IMG/VR virus record: IMGVR_UViG_3300045051_001503
Span: 1-34,567 of that record
Origin: a virus
Direction: 5' to 3' (one strand)
DNA length: 34,567 nt
Part shown: piece after piece, positions 7,735 to 12,738 of the stretch
How the letters are laid out: every line of letters starts with the position of its first letter
Numbering within the stretch: the stretch's first letter is position 1
Notes under the pieces: generated by a model
Seen by the model: the letters and a program-made list of their open reading frames with translations, nothing else
Told to the model about the DNA's origin: nothing
Database searches by the model: none
Translations under genes and position numbers: made by a program

Positions 7735-8072
7735 GACTGCACCGCCTTCCTGTTGGCGAGGCTCTGCAGGTACTTGCGCGCTTCGTCCGTGAGGTGGTGG
7801 TGGTCGGCCGGGCTCTGGTGCCCAGCATCGCTCACGGCCACGGCCAGCTTGACCGGAAGGCGATGGAAGTAGCAGCCGGTGCAAAAAGTGTGGCCGGGTT
7901 GCTTGTCGCCACCACAGCCGGGGCACGTGTCGGATTCGACGGCCGCCGCGAACTGCTCGCGTGTCAGAGGCTCAAAGCCGGGCGGGGCCGTCTTGACGAA
8001 GTGCGTCTCGACCGGGGTAGGCGGCAGCGGCTCGGCGGGCTTGAGGTTGAGGTGATCGAAGAGCGTCATCAC
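7731..8072 (-). CDS. Small zinc-ribbon protein with HF-x-KTAPP motif
   Basis: A 113-aa protein with two recognisable parts. Residues 24-41 carry HF-x-KTAPP-x-F-x2-L-x3-QF, shared with the protein at 1623-2030. Residues 50-67 are a zinc ribbon, C50-x2-C53 (CPGC) and C64-x2-C67 (CTGC). A His cluster (DHHH) near residue 90 and a helical end follow. The start is either GTG at 8072 (GTGA overlap with the upstream gene) or the adjacent ATG at 8069; GGAAGGTAGG upstream serves either. It is soluble, with no membrane span. Possibly a paralogue of the following ribbon protein with an added docking motif. Function unknown. Confidence 0.68.
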   Translation of the reverse strand: MMTLFDHLNLKPAEPLPPTPVETHFVKTAPPGFEPLTREQFAAAVESDTCPGCGGDKQPGHTFCTGCYFHRLPVKLAVAVSDAGHQSPADHHHLTDEARKYLQSLANRKAVQS

Positions 8073-8317
8073 TGGGCACCTACCTTCCGGGGGCGAGTGG
8101 CGCGGGGGGTGTGGTAGATGGTGAGTGCCCGATCAGCGAGCTCGGCCGCAACCCGCTGCTGGGCCTTGGCCGAAAAGAGTGGGAACGGAACTTCAAGATC
8201 GACGGCGATGTCGCGATGGGCGATCTGCACAAAGGCCCGCAACTCACCGGGCTGGATGGAGACCCGGACGATCTTGGTGCCAGTGTCGAAGACGTAGTGA
8301 ATCCGAGTCAGGGTCAC
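8069..8317 (-). CDS. Small early hypothetical protein
   Basis: An 82-aa protein, beta-rich in its first half (TRIHYVFDTGTKIVRVSIQPGELRA) and basic at its end (PRATRPRKVGAQ). The GTG start at 8317 forms a GTGA overlap with the upstream stop, and its own stop overlaps the next gene. No Cys pairs, no membrane span and no recognised family. Its size and position near the front of the early operon resemble the small host-takeover proteins of Mu-like phages, but nothing in the sequence gives a specific role. Confidence 0.58.
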   Translation of the reverse strand: MTLTRIHYVFDTGTKIVRVSIQPGELRAFVQIAHRDIAVDLEVPFPLFSAKAQQRVAAELADRALTIYHTPRATRPRKVGAQ

Positions 8318-8529
8318 CGGGCACCTGCCTTCCTGGGGCGGCCGGTGCGGTCAGCCTGCGCCAGCCGGAGGCATCGGCGGGCGTCTTCGAGCGACCGGGA
8401 GGCAGTGGCCATTAGGTTGCTGGCCTCTATCGTGCGATCCTCCCACATCAGCTCATAGGCGAAGTCGAGATCGTCACGGGCGGCGTCGAGGCGTCGCCTG
8501 ATGCCCCGATGCCATGTCCGGTTGATCAG
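8314..8529 (-). CDS. Small early hypothetical protein, uncertain start
   Basis: A frame of about 71 aa whose C-terminal part is convincing (RRLDAARDDLDFAYELMW, then SNLMATASRSLEDARRCLRLAQ): amphipathic helices typical of a small helical-bundle or coiled-coil protein. Its stop overlaps the next gene as GTGA. The start is unclear: the position that would preserve the coupled-overlap pattern is a CTG at 8529 (CTGA overlap with the upstream stop), while the first ATG is at 8448 and gives only 44 aa. The long open stretch further upstream in this frame is a shadow. Unknown function. Confidence 0.48.
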   Translation of the reverse strand: MINRTWHRGIRRRLDAARDDLDFAYELMWEDRTIEASNLMATASRSLEDARRCLRLAQADRTGRPRKAGAR

Positions 8530-8771
8530 CCGCGTTTGAGTCTCTGTTGCCTCTCGGCCTCGGCCAGGGCGATCAGCCCGGCCATCTCGGCGGCCAGCTC
8601 GCCCGGCTGGGCGATGTACAGCTCGATCAGCTTCTGCTGCGTCCGCTGCCACCAGTCGCCGAATTTGTTGGGGTGACACCCGACCGCGTCCGACGCGGTC
8701 TTGGTGTCGAATAGATACGACGCTCTCCGATCCTCCGTGATCGCAGCGACCCGGCGCTGGATCGGTGACAT
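8526..8771 (-). CDS. First gene of early operon, HTH-like protein
   Basis: An 81-aa protein that opens the leftward operon. Residues about 22-48 (DTKTASDAVGCHPNKFGDWWQRTQQ) have the spacing of a helix-turn-helix, followed by a long helix (ELAAEMAGLIALAEAERQQRLKR). It may therefore be a small DNA-binding regulator of the early operon. The ATG at 8771 was chosen for its AAGGGAG ribosome site; an in-frame GTG at 8813 lacks one. Upstream lies a cluster of TCACC/GGTGA boxes (8829-8912) that could be operators for this operon. The family is not certain. Confidence 0.62.
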   Translation of the reverse strand: MSPIQRRVAAITEDRRASYLFDTKTASDAVGCHPNKFGDWWQRTQQKLIELYIAQPGELAAEMAGLIALAEAERQQRLKRG

Positions 8772-8828
8772 GCGCTCCCTTGCTGTTAGTGGGTTTGATG
8801 AGAGGGGGGACACCTACTTTGGACGAAT

Positions 8829-8912
8829 TCACCACGTGGTGAGATTTTGTTTTTGTTGCTGGCAGATGGTGAGACCGGGCCGGGGGATTCACCTGCGCGC
8901 TTTTGGCGGTGA
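8829..8912. promoter_or_regulatory. Cluster of TCACC/GGTGA boxes upstream of early operon
   Basis: Five copies of TCACC or its complement GGTGA lie at 8829-8833, 8838-8842, 8868-8872, 8889-8893 and 8908-8912. The first two form a perfect 14-bp palindrome (TCACCACGTGGTGA, 8829-8842). Successive spacings of about 30, 21 and 19 bp approximate whole DNA turns. The cluster sits just upstream of the leftward operon and beside a rightward promoter candidate, so an operator array is the natural reading. Which protein binds it is not visible; the Cro/Ner-like and S24 repressor proteins are candidates. Confidence 0.45.
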
Positions 8913-8950
8913 GTGGTAGGGTGTTTTGGGTCTGGCTGGCCTGTGTATGT

Positions 8951-8978
8951 TTGATGCGGAGCAGGTGCTTTCGATAAG
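8951..8978 (+). promoter_or_regulatory. Candidate promoter for the orphan plus-strand gene
   Basis: TTGATG (8951-8956), a 16-bp spacer and GATAAG (8973-8978) each match four of six sigma70 consensus bases. The -10 lies inside a hairpin/inverted repeat GTGCTT-TCGAT-AAGCAC (8965-8981) that could be an operator. The gene starting at 9012 is 33 nt downstream. Confidence 0.3.
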
Positions 8979-9011
8979 CACTTAAGGGCTTGCCGGGGTT
9001 AAGCTTGGTCC

Positions 9012-9395
9012 ATGCGACGCACTCATCAAAATCAGGCTGAACGATTCGTACAGGAAACTCTGGAGTGGCTCTTCCCTGAGCCAGCAATGAGGATCGCTTG
9101 GACCCTTTACAGGATCGATACGTTTCGTATCGCTCGGCGCGACCGGCGCGACACGATTTTGAAGAGGATCGAGGATCTAAGATCGGACCAAGCACTGCGG
9201 CGCTGGGTTCAGGAGGAGGCGAAGATGGGAGAGATGGTCGAGCTTTGGAACAGCCTGGCGACTTGGAAGGTCGGGCTGAATCGAGCCGAGCAGCGGGACG
9301 GAATTCTGAACGTGACGAAGATGGCAATGTCGGGACCCCATGCGAGGCTTGCGTTGGTTCGGACGTGCATGGCGTTTCTTGTGGGGAGGCCATAG
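9012..9395 (+). CDS. Orphan hypothetical protein in control region
   Basis: A 127-aa, strongly basic, helical protein (ERFVQETLEWLFPEPAMRIAW, RIARRDRRDTILKRIEDLR) without Cys pairs or membrane spans. It is the only rightward gene between the two leftward transcription units: divergent from the early operon at 8771 and convergent with the Cro/Ner-like gene at 9702. The bidirectional hairpin terminator at 9421-9457 lies just after it. Codon use fits the neighbours and the opposite strand gives only a Pro/Arg-rich shadow. The ribosome site is poor. I do not recognise the family; lysogenic expression with a regulatory or exclusion role is possible from location only. Confidence 0.6.
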   Translation: MRRTHQNQAERFVQETLEWLFPEPAMRIAWTLYRIDTFRIARRDRRDTILKRIEDLRSDQALRRWVQEEAKMGEMVELWNSLATWKVGLNRAEQRDGILNVTKMAMSGPHARLALVRTCMAFLVGRP

Positions 9396-9420
9396 GTGAG
9401 ACCGATTCAAAAGCCTGGCC

Positions 9421-9457
9421 CACGCGGGGGGCGGCACATGCCGCCCCGCCGCGCGTG
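9421..9457. terminator. Bidirectional hairpin terminator between convergent genes
   Basis: An inner stem GGGGCGGC-ACAT-GCCGCCCC (9428-9447) is flanked by an outer stem CACGCG/CGCGTG (9421-9426 with 9452-9457). It lies between the stops of the genes ending at 9395 (+) and 9472 (-), the right place for a shared terminator. There is no T-run on either strand, so termination may be inefficient or protein-dependent. Confidence 0.6.
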
Positions 9458-9471
9458 AGCCGAACACTGAT

Positions 9472-9702
9472 TCATGCAGCAGCGGTCTTGTGTGCGTCGC
9501 CGAGCAGTTGGTCGACTTGATCTCTTGTGACCCCCAAGGCGCGGGCGATGGCGGACCGCGTTCGGCCCGCCGGCTTGGACTCGCCGCTGAGCCAGAAATA
9601 AACGGTGTTGCGGTGAACGCCGGTTTCGGCTGCAAAGCCATCGATCGTCTCGCCCTTGTCTTCGATGGCCCGCCGAAGCCACTTCGCGAATGAAGTCTTC
9701 AT
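9472..9702 (-). CDS. Cro/Ner-like HTH regulator
   Basis: A 76-aa DNA-binding protein opposite the repressor gene, the classic lytic regulator position (Cro in lambda, Ner in Mu). An XRE-type HTH spans about residues 19-40 (TIDGFAAETGVHRNTVYFWLSG), followed by a helix pair (TRSAIARALGVTRDQVDQLL). The whole protein aligns with the N-terminal domain of the divergent S24 repressor (F-x2-WLR, TVY-x-WL, ES, IA-x-A-x-G-x-T), so the pair probably arose by duplication and reads the same operators. The ATG at 9702 has no ribosome site, and the best promoter would start transcription at or within a few bases of it, so the mRNA may be leaderless. Transcription would end at 9421-9457. Confidence 0.85.
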   Translation of the reverse strand: MKTSFAKWLRRAIEDKGETIDGFAAETGVHRNTVYFWLSGESKPAGRTRSAIARALGVTRDQVDQLLGDAHKTAAA

Positions 9703-9707
9703 GGAAA

Positions 9708-9792
9708 GCACAATACCATACAACATCGCACAATCAAGTGGACGACAAAGAACAACATCGGCAATCGCTGGCAACGCACAAAAATGCACAAT
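9708..9792. promoter_or_regulatory. Repressor/Cro operator repeats, GCACAA boxes
   Basis: GCACAA occurs four times in the same orientation: 9708-9713, 9728-9733, 9776-9781 and 9786-9791; three copies continue as GCACAAT. The first two are 20 bp apart and fall on the -10 and -35 of the leftward promoter; the last two are 10 bp apart and abut the repressor start codon. A second direct repeat, ACAACATCG, is at 9720-9728 and 9752-9760. The layout is that of an immunity operator shared by two divergent regulators. Confidence 0.6.
9710..9737 (-). promoter_or_regulatory. Candidate leftward promoter of the Cro/Ner-like gene
   Basis: Read on the minus strand, TTGATT (9737-9732), a 16-bp spacer and TATTGT (9715-9710) each match four of six sigma70 consensus positions. 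Initiation 6-8 nt downstream would fall at or next to the ATG at 9702, implying a leaderless transcript. GCACAAT boxes overlap both promoter elements. Confidence 0.45.
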
Positions 9793-10549
9793 GTTTTCAA
9801 TGAAAACGGCTGGTGAACCACCGAAAAAATTCCACTTCGGACGGTGGCTTAGGTCGAGAATTAAGGCTGCACGCAAACCCATCAGTACGTTCCGTGACGA
9901 GCTTGGCGCATCGCAGTCGACCGTGTACTCGTGGCTCAACAACGAGTCGCCGGAGATCTACGACTACAACCAATCGAAGATCGCAGAGGCTGTCGGAACA
10001 ACGGCGGAGGTAGTTGCCGAGGCACTGGAACTGGCGAAGAGTGGGGTGTACGAAGTCGATGCCAATCGTCGGCTCTCAACGGTCGGCAGACCCACGCAAG
10101 TTAAGGCTCGCGGCGGAGAGTTCGACACAAATGTTGAGCCGTACAGCATTGTTAGGCTGATCGCCCCAATCCCAACATTTGATCTGCCCATTGCGGCCGG
10201 GGCATGGGCCGACGTAAGCGGTCAGATTGAGATCACCGATGCCCGGCAGATCGAACAGGGTCTGTTCCGAGTGCATGTTCGAGGCGACTCGATGCAGCCT
10301 AAGTACCCGGACGGCTGTATTGTCGAGTTTAGAATCGTGCGCCGTGGCCGCGACGGCTGGCCGATAGGCAAAAACTGCTACGTGCAACTGGCCAGTGGAG
10401 ACGCCACGTTCAAACGGATGGAGGCGGTGGATGAGGACACGGTGACACTCGTGGCCATTAACTCGGCGAAGTACAAAAAGCCGCTGACAGCAGCGGTTTC
10501 CGACGTGGTCAGCATGGCGGTGGCGATGGGAACCTTTTCTCCAGATTAG
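9791..10549 (+). CDS. CI/LexA-type autocleaving phage repressor (S24 peptidase)
   Basis: A 252-aa lysogeny repressor that would silence the divergent Cro/Ner-like gene and the early operon and be inactivated after DNA damage. The N-terminal HTH is at about residues 33-52 (STFRDELGASQSTVYSWLNN). After a linker comes the S24 domain: an Ala-Gly bond (A136-G137, PIAAGAWADV) as the probable cleavage site, catalytic Ser167 in GDSMQPKYPDG and Lys208 in ATFKRM. All elements for RecA-stimulated self-cleavage are present. This differs from the Mu repressor, which is not an S24 protease. Start is ATG 9791, or 9800 three codons later; neither has a ribosome site. GCACAA boxes abut the start, suggesting autoregulation. 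Confidence 0.92.
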   Translation: MFSMKTAGEPPKKFHFGRWLRSRIKAARKPISTFRDELGASQSTVYSWLNNESPEIYDYNQSKIAEAVGTTAEVVAEALELAKSGVYEVDANRRLSTVGRPTQVKARGGEFDTNVEPYSIVRLIAPIPTFDLPIAAGAWADVSGQIEITDARQIEQGLFRVHVRGDSMQPKYPDGCIVEFRIVRRGRDGWPIGKNCYVQLASGDATFKRMEAVDEDTVTLVAINSAKYKKPLTAAVSDVVSMAVAMGTFSPD

Positions 10550-10557
10550 AGGGCGAC

Positions 10558-11247
10558 ATGGCAAAGTGGTTTGCTGAGATCGAAGGGCAGAGGATCGGAC
10601 CCTACGATCAGGGCGAGATTGAAGCGATGGTCAAGGCGGGAGAGCTTCCCCAGCCTTCGCGTGTATGGACCGAGCCGCCGCAGGAACAGGAGTTCGACGT
10701 TACCTCCAGCCGCCCCACGGCCATCGAGTACGAAACGAAGAAGGTGCCATTGACCGCGCCAGCACCACGAGTTGCTCAAGCGGCTGTCGCACTGAGCTGG
10801 AAAACAGCCTTTAAGGCGGGTTTCTTTGGGTTTTTGGGTGCATGGTGCGCTGCAGCAATTCTTGCGGTGGTCACGCTGCTGATCATCACCGTTCTTTCGC
10901 TCGTAGGACTTTCGGCGCTACTGAATCGTGCGCCTGCCAGACCGGCTGCCGGCTTGTTTTCCAACGTGCCTTCGCCTCGGCAAACGACTGCGATGTTCAC
11001 GGGAGAGAATTGGATTGCGGCGGCGAAGACCGTTGGTGATGAAACCACGATCACATTCTCGGCGACGGTGCCATTGTTCCCGACGTCACTTCGACTGATC
11101 AACACCAGCAAGCCACCTCCCGATAACTTGATTGCGAGATTTGCCGTTCCCGCACTGAATCCTGGACAGAGCCATGTGATGACCGTCACTGGGACCAAGG
11201 ACCACGACCTAGCAACATGGCGAGCGGAGCTCCTGCCACAACGGTAG
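10558..11247 (+). CDS. GYF_2 (DUF4339) domain membrane protein
   Basis: A 229-aa protein starting 8 nt after the repressor stop, so probably co-transcribed with it in the lysogen. Residues 3-37 (WFAEIEGQRIGPYDQGEIE, then M-V-K-A-G-E-L-P and V-W) match the bacterial GYF_2 domain, a peptide-binding fold that sits N-terminal to membrane spans in many high-GC bacteria. A Pro-rich linker leads to a hydrophobic segment at about 88-122, long enough for one long or two short spans. The C-terminal 100 residues are polar and beta-rich, likely on the other side of the membrane. Lysogen-stage expression makes superinfection exclusion or host-surface modification plausible, but no function is shown by sequence. 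Confidence 0.75.
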   Translation: MAKWFAEIEGQRIGPYDQGEIEAMVKAGELPQPSRVWTEPPQEQEFDVTSSRPTAIEYETKKVPLTAPAPRVAQAAVALSWKTAFKAGFFGFLGAWCAAAILAVVTLLIITVLSLVGLSALLNRAPARPAAGLFSNVPSPRQTTAMFTGENWIAAAKTVGDETTITFSATVPLFPTSLRLINTSKPPPDNLIARFAVPALNPGQSHVMTVTGTKDHDLATWRAELLPQR

Positions 11248-11249
11248 AC

Positions 11250-11279
11250 TTGACAAACCGGCCCGACTTGATCTAGATT
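11250..11279 (+). promoter_or_regulatory. Near-consensus sigma70 promoter before the structured leader
   Basis: A perfect -35 (TTGACA, 11250-11255), an 18-bp spacer and a -10 TAGATT (11274-11279, four of six consensus). It starts directly after the stop of the GYF gene and points rightward into the hairpin-rich region and the late genes. Transcription would begin near 11286. In Mu the late promoters need the activator C and lack a good -35, so a consensus-like promoter here is notable. Confidence 0.55.
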
Positions 11280-11540
11280 CACGAACGCCGAACACCTCCC
11301 CCCCCGCCCCAACCCCAGCCCTGAGCTGAGCCAGCGGGAACTGAATAACGAAACACCTGGCCCACGCGGAAACGCGCCGCCCTCCCACGCTGGAGGGTGA
11401 CACGTAACCCTCGTGGGCCTTTGCGTTGGCCCACGCAGCGAGCATCTCGCTGACTCCCACGGATGGGATCAATGGGCACGGCGGCTCAACACACACGCGA
11501 ACTTTGCTGCGGAGTAAATCTCCTCAGCGCCGCCGCGCTC

Positions 11541-11568
11541 AGGGCAGAAGCAGGACTTGTCCTGCTCG
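11541..11568 (+). repeat. Repeat copy 1 in structured leader
   Basis: 28 bp beginning AGGGCA and containing AGCAGGACTT and TGCTCG. It matches 11920-11947 at 24 of 28 positions. This copy contains a perfect palindrome, AGCAGGAC-TT-GTCCTGCT (11549-11566). Confidence 0.6.
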
Positions 11569-11919
11569 ACCCTTCGCATTTGGCGGTTTCCCCCCTCCGC
11601 CGGGCCGGGCTGTCTGCTGGCACTAGTGGCAGCCCGGCCGAACTGCTCAACCCCCACCCGCCGGGCGGCGGGCACACCACACCCGCCGCCCTTCTTCGCA
11701 TACACACCGGGGGCCTTGTGCCCCCCGTCATCAACGCACCTCTGGTCGTGGGAAGCCTCGGCCAGAGGTTTGTGCGCTGGACAGCAAACTGTCCCAGCGG
11801 CGTCGCTCGATCCGGCCATCAGCCCGAGCTCGCGGCACTGCGCCGTGGACGCCGCCGCACACCAGAATTTTTCTCACGTTGCCCGCGTCGGCCCAGCCCG
11901 GCGGCAATCAGGCCGCCGG

Positions 11920-11947
11920 AGGGCAAGAGCAGGACTTCTCTTGCTCG
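11920..11947 (+). repeat. Repeat copy 2 in structured leader
   Basis: Partner of 11541-11568, 379 bp downstream. It again folds into a hairpin (GCAAGAG/CTCTTGC, 11923-11944), but the pairing register differs because of base changes, so the shared AGCAGGACTT is mostly in the loop here rather than in the stem. Confidence 0.6.
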
Positions 11948-11997
11948 GTGCGACATCGAAAGACCGCGCACTCAAACACCCTCAAACAGGAGACCTT

Positions 11998-12351
11998 ATG
12001 CCCAATGAGCAACTAGTCCTGACCGCCAATGAGCCCGCCGTGATCACCAAGCTCCTGCGCTCGCGCAAGGTTTGGGTGGCGGCGATCAGCGTGCTAACGG
12101 CCATCGCCTTGAAACTCGGCCTGCCGACTGACATCGCCACCAGCGTCACCAACCTGCTGATGGTGGTGGGCACGGCACTCATCGGCGGCATCGCCCTGGA
12201 AGACGGCCTGACGAACGCCGGGCAGGGGATTCCTCGAACGGCCGTCGATGGGGCCACGGCGAGCCCGCTGAGCCAAGGCGAAGCGCCCGCCTTCACCACC
12301 GCCGACGACCGGGACACCAACCCGGACGTGCTGACCGCTCGGAACACGTAG
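11998..12351 (+). CDS. Holin-like two-span membrane protein
   Basis: A 117-aa protein, first gene of the rightward late operon, with an AGGAGA ribosome site before the ATG. Residues about 27-44 (VWVAAISVLTAIALKLGL) and 49-66 (TSVTNLLMVVGTALIGGI) form two hydrophobic helices joined by a short turn (PTDIA). The N-terminus and the 50-residue C-terminal tail are polar. Size, topology and position resemble phage holins, which form membrane pores for lysis, and Mu-like phages keep lysis genes just before the terminase block. No endolysin is recognised nearby, so the holin role stays provisional. Confidence 0.6.
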   Translation: MPNEQLVLTANEPAVITKLLRSRKVWVAAISVLTAIALKLGLPTDIATSVTNLLMVVGTALIGGIALEDGLTNAGQGIPRTAVDGATASPLSQGEAPAFTTADDRDTNPDVLTARNT

Positions 12352-12414
12352 GGACGGGGAATAACTCGTCACCAAGAACGCACAACCACCACCTACTCAC
12401 CAAGGAAACTCATC

Positions 12415-12678
12415 ATGCGTAAGCGAACTTTCATGGCCGCGAAGGGCTTGCCCTCCGCTCTGATCGCGGCAATCGTCCTGACCGGCTGCACCGCGCCCGA
12501 CAAGCTCTACCGCGACGCCGACCGGGCGACCTATGACGTCATCGCGCCGGAGTACCTCGGCTATGTGAAGCGTGACAAGGCGCTGGACGCCGAGGCCGTC
12601 AACGTCCGCGAAGCAACCATCCGGACGTGGCGAGAGCGGATCGAAGCGTACGAGTCAGAAGCGACGGCCAAAAAGTAG
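12415..12678 (+). CDS. Small phage lipoprotein
   Basis: An 87-aa protein with a typical lipoprotein signal: basic start (MRKR), hydrophobic core (ALIAAIVL) and lipobox LTGC with Cys25 as the lipidated residue. The mature 62-residue part is charged and helical. The ribosome site is AAGGAA. Next to a holin-like gene, an outer-membrane spanin subunit (Rz1-like) is a reasonable candidate, but Rz1 proteins are usually Pro-rich and this is not, so an envelope or exclusion lipoprotein is equally possible. It implies a diderm host. Confidence 0.68.
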   Translation: MRKRTFMAAKGLPSALIAAIVLTGCTAPDKLYRDADRATYDVIAPEYLGYVKRDKALDAEAVNVREATIRTWRERIEAYESEATAKK

Positions 12679-12738
12679 CTGCCAACAGCCCCCCCCAACG
12701 ACCCAAGTTTCACACGACCACTTTTCTGGAGACCCAAC

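Larger units (their letters stand above)
11286..11997 (+). ncRNA. Hairpin-rich untranslated leader or large structured RNA
   Basis: No convincing gene lies in this 710-base stretch: reading frames through it are low-complexity Pro/Arg/Gly. It holds at least 13 strong hairpins, nearly back to back: 11380-11397, 11412-11435 (8 bp), 11437-11451, 11479-11535 enclosing 11506-11528, 11549-11566 (8 bp), 11582-11601, 11603-11639 (10 bp), 11663-11691 (10 bp), 11709-11725, 11738-11769 (8 bp), 11775-11799 (10 bp, one bulge), 11898-11919 (8 bp) and 11923-11944 (7 bp). Loops are C/A-rich. It runs from a good promoter to the ribosome site of the first late gene, so it is either a very long 5' leader (regulation or antitermination) or a separate phage RNA. 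Sequence 11800-11897 is less structured, with a T5 run near 11868. No known RNA family is recognised. Confidence 0.5.

Noticed and set aside
11291-11320. C-rich run (CCTCCCCCCCCGCCCC) as a G-quadruplex on the minus strand
   Set aside because: It could form one, but a single C-rich tract without regular loops is expected in such GC-rich DNA; not listed as a feature.
11463-12008. Open frames of up to 180 codons through the hairpin-rich region
   Set aside because: Translations are Pro/Arg/Gly/Ala low-complexity, there are no ribosome sites, and the base pattern is explained by stems.
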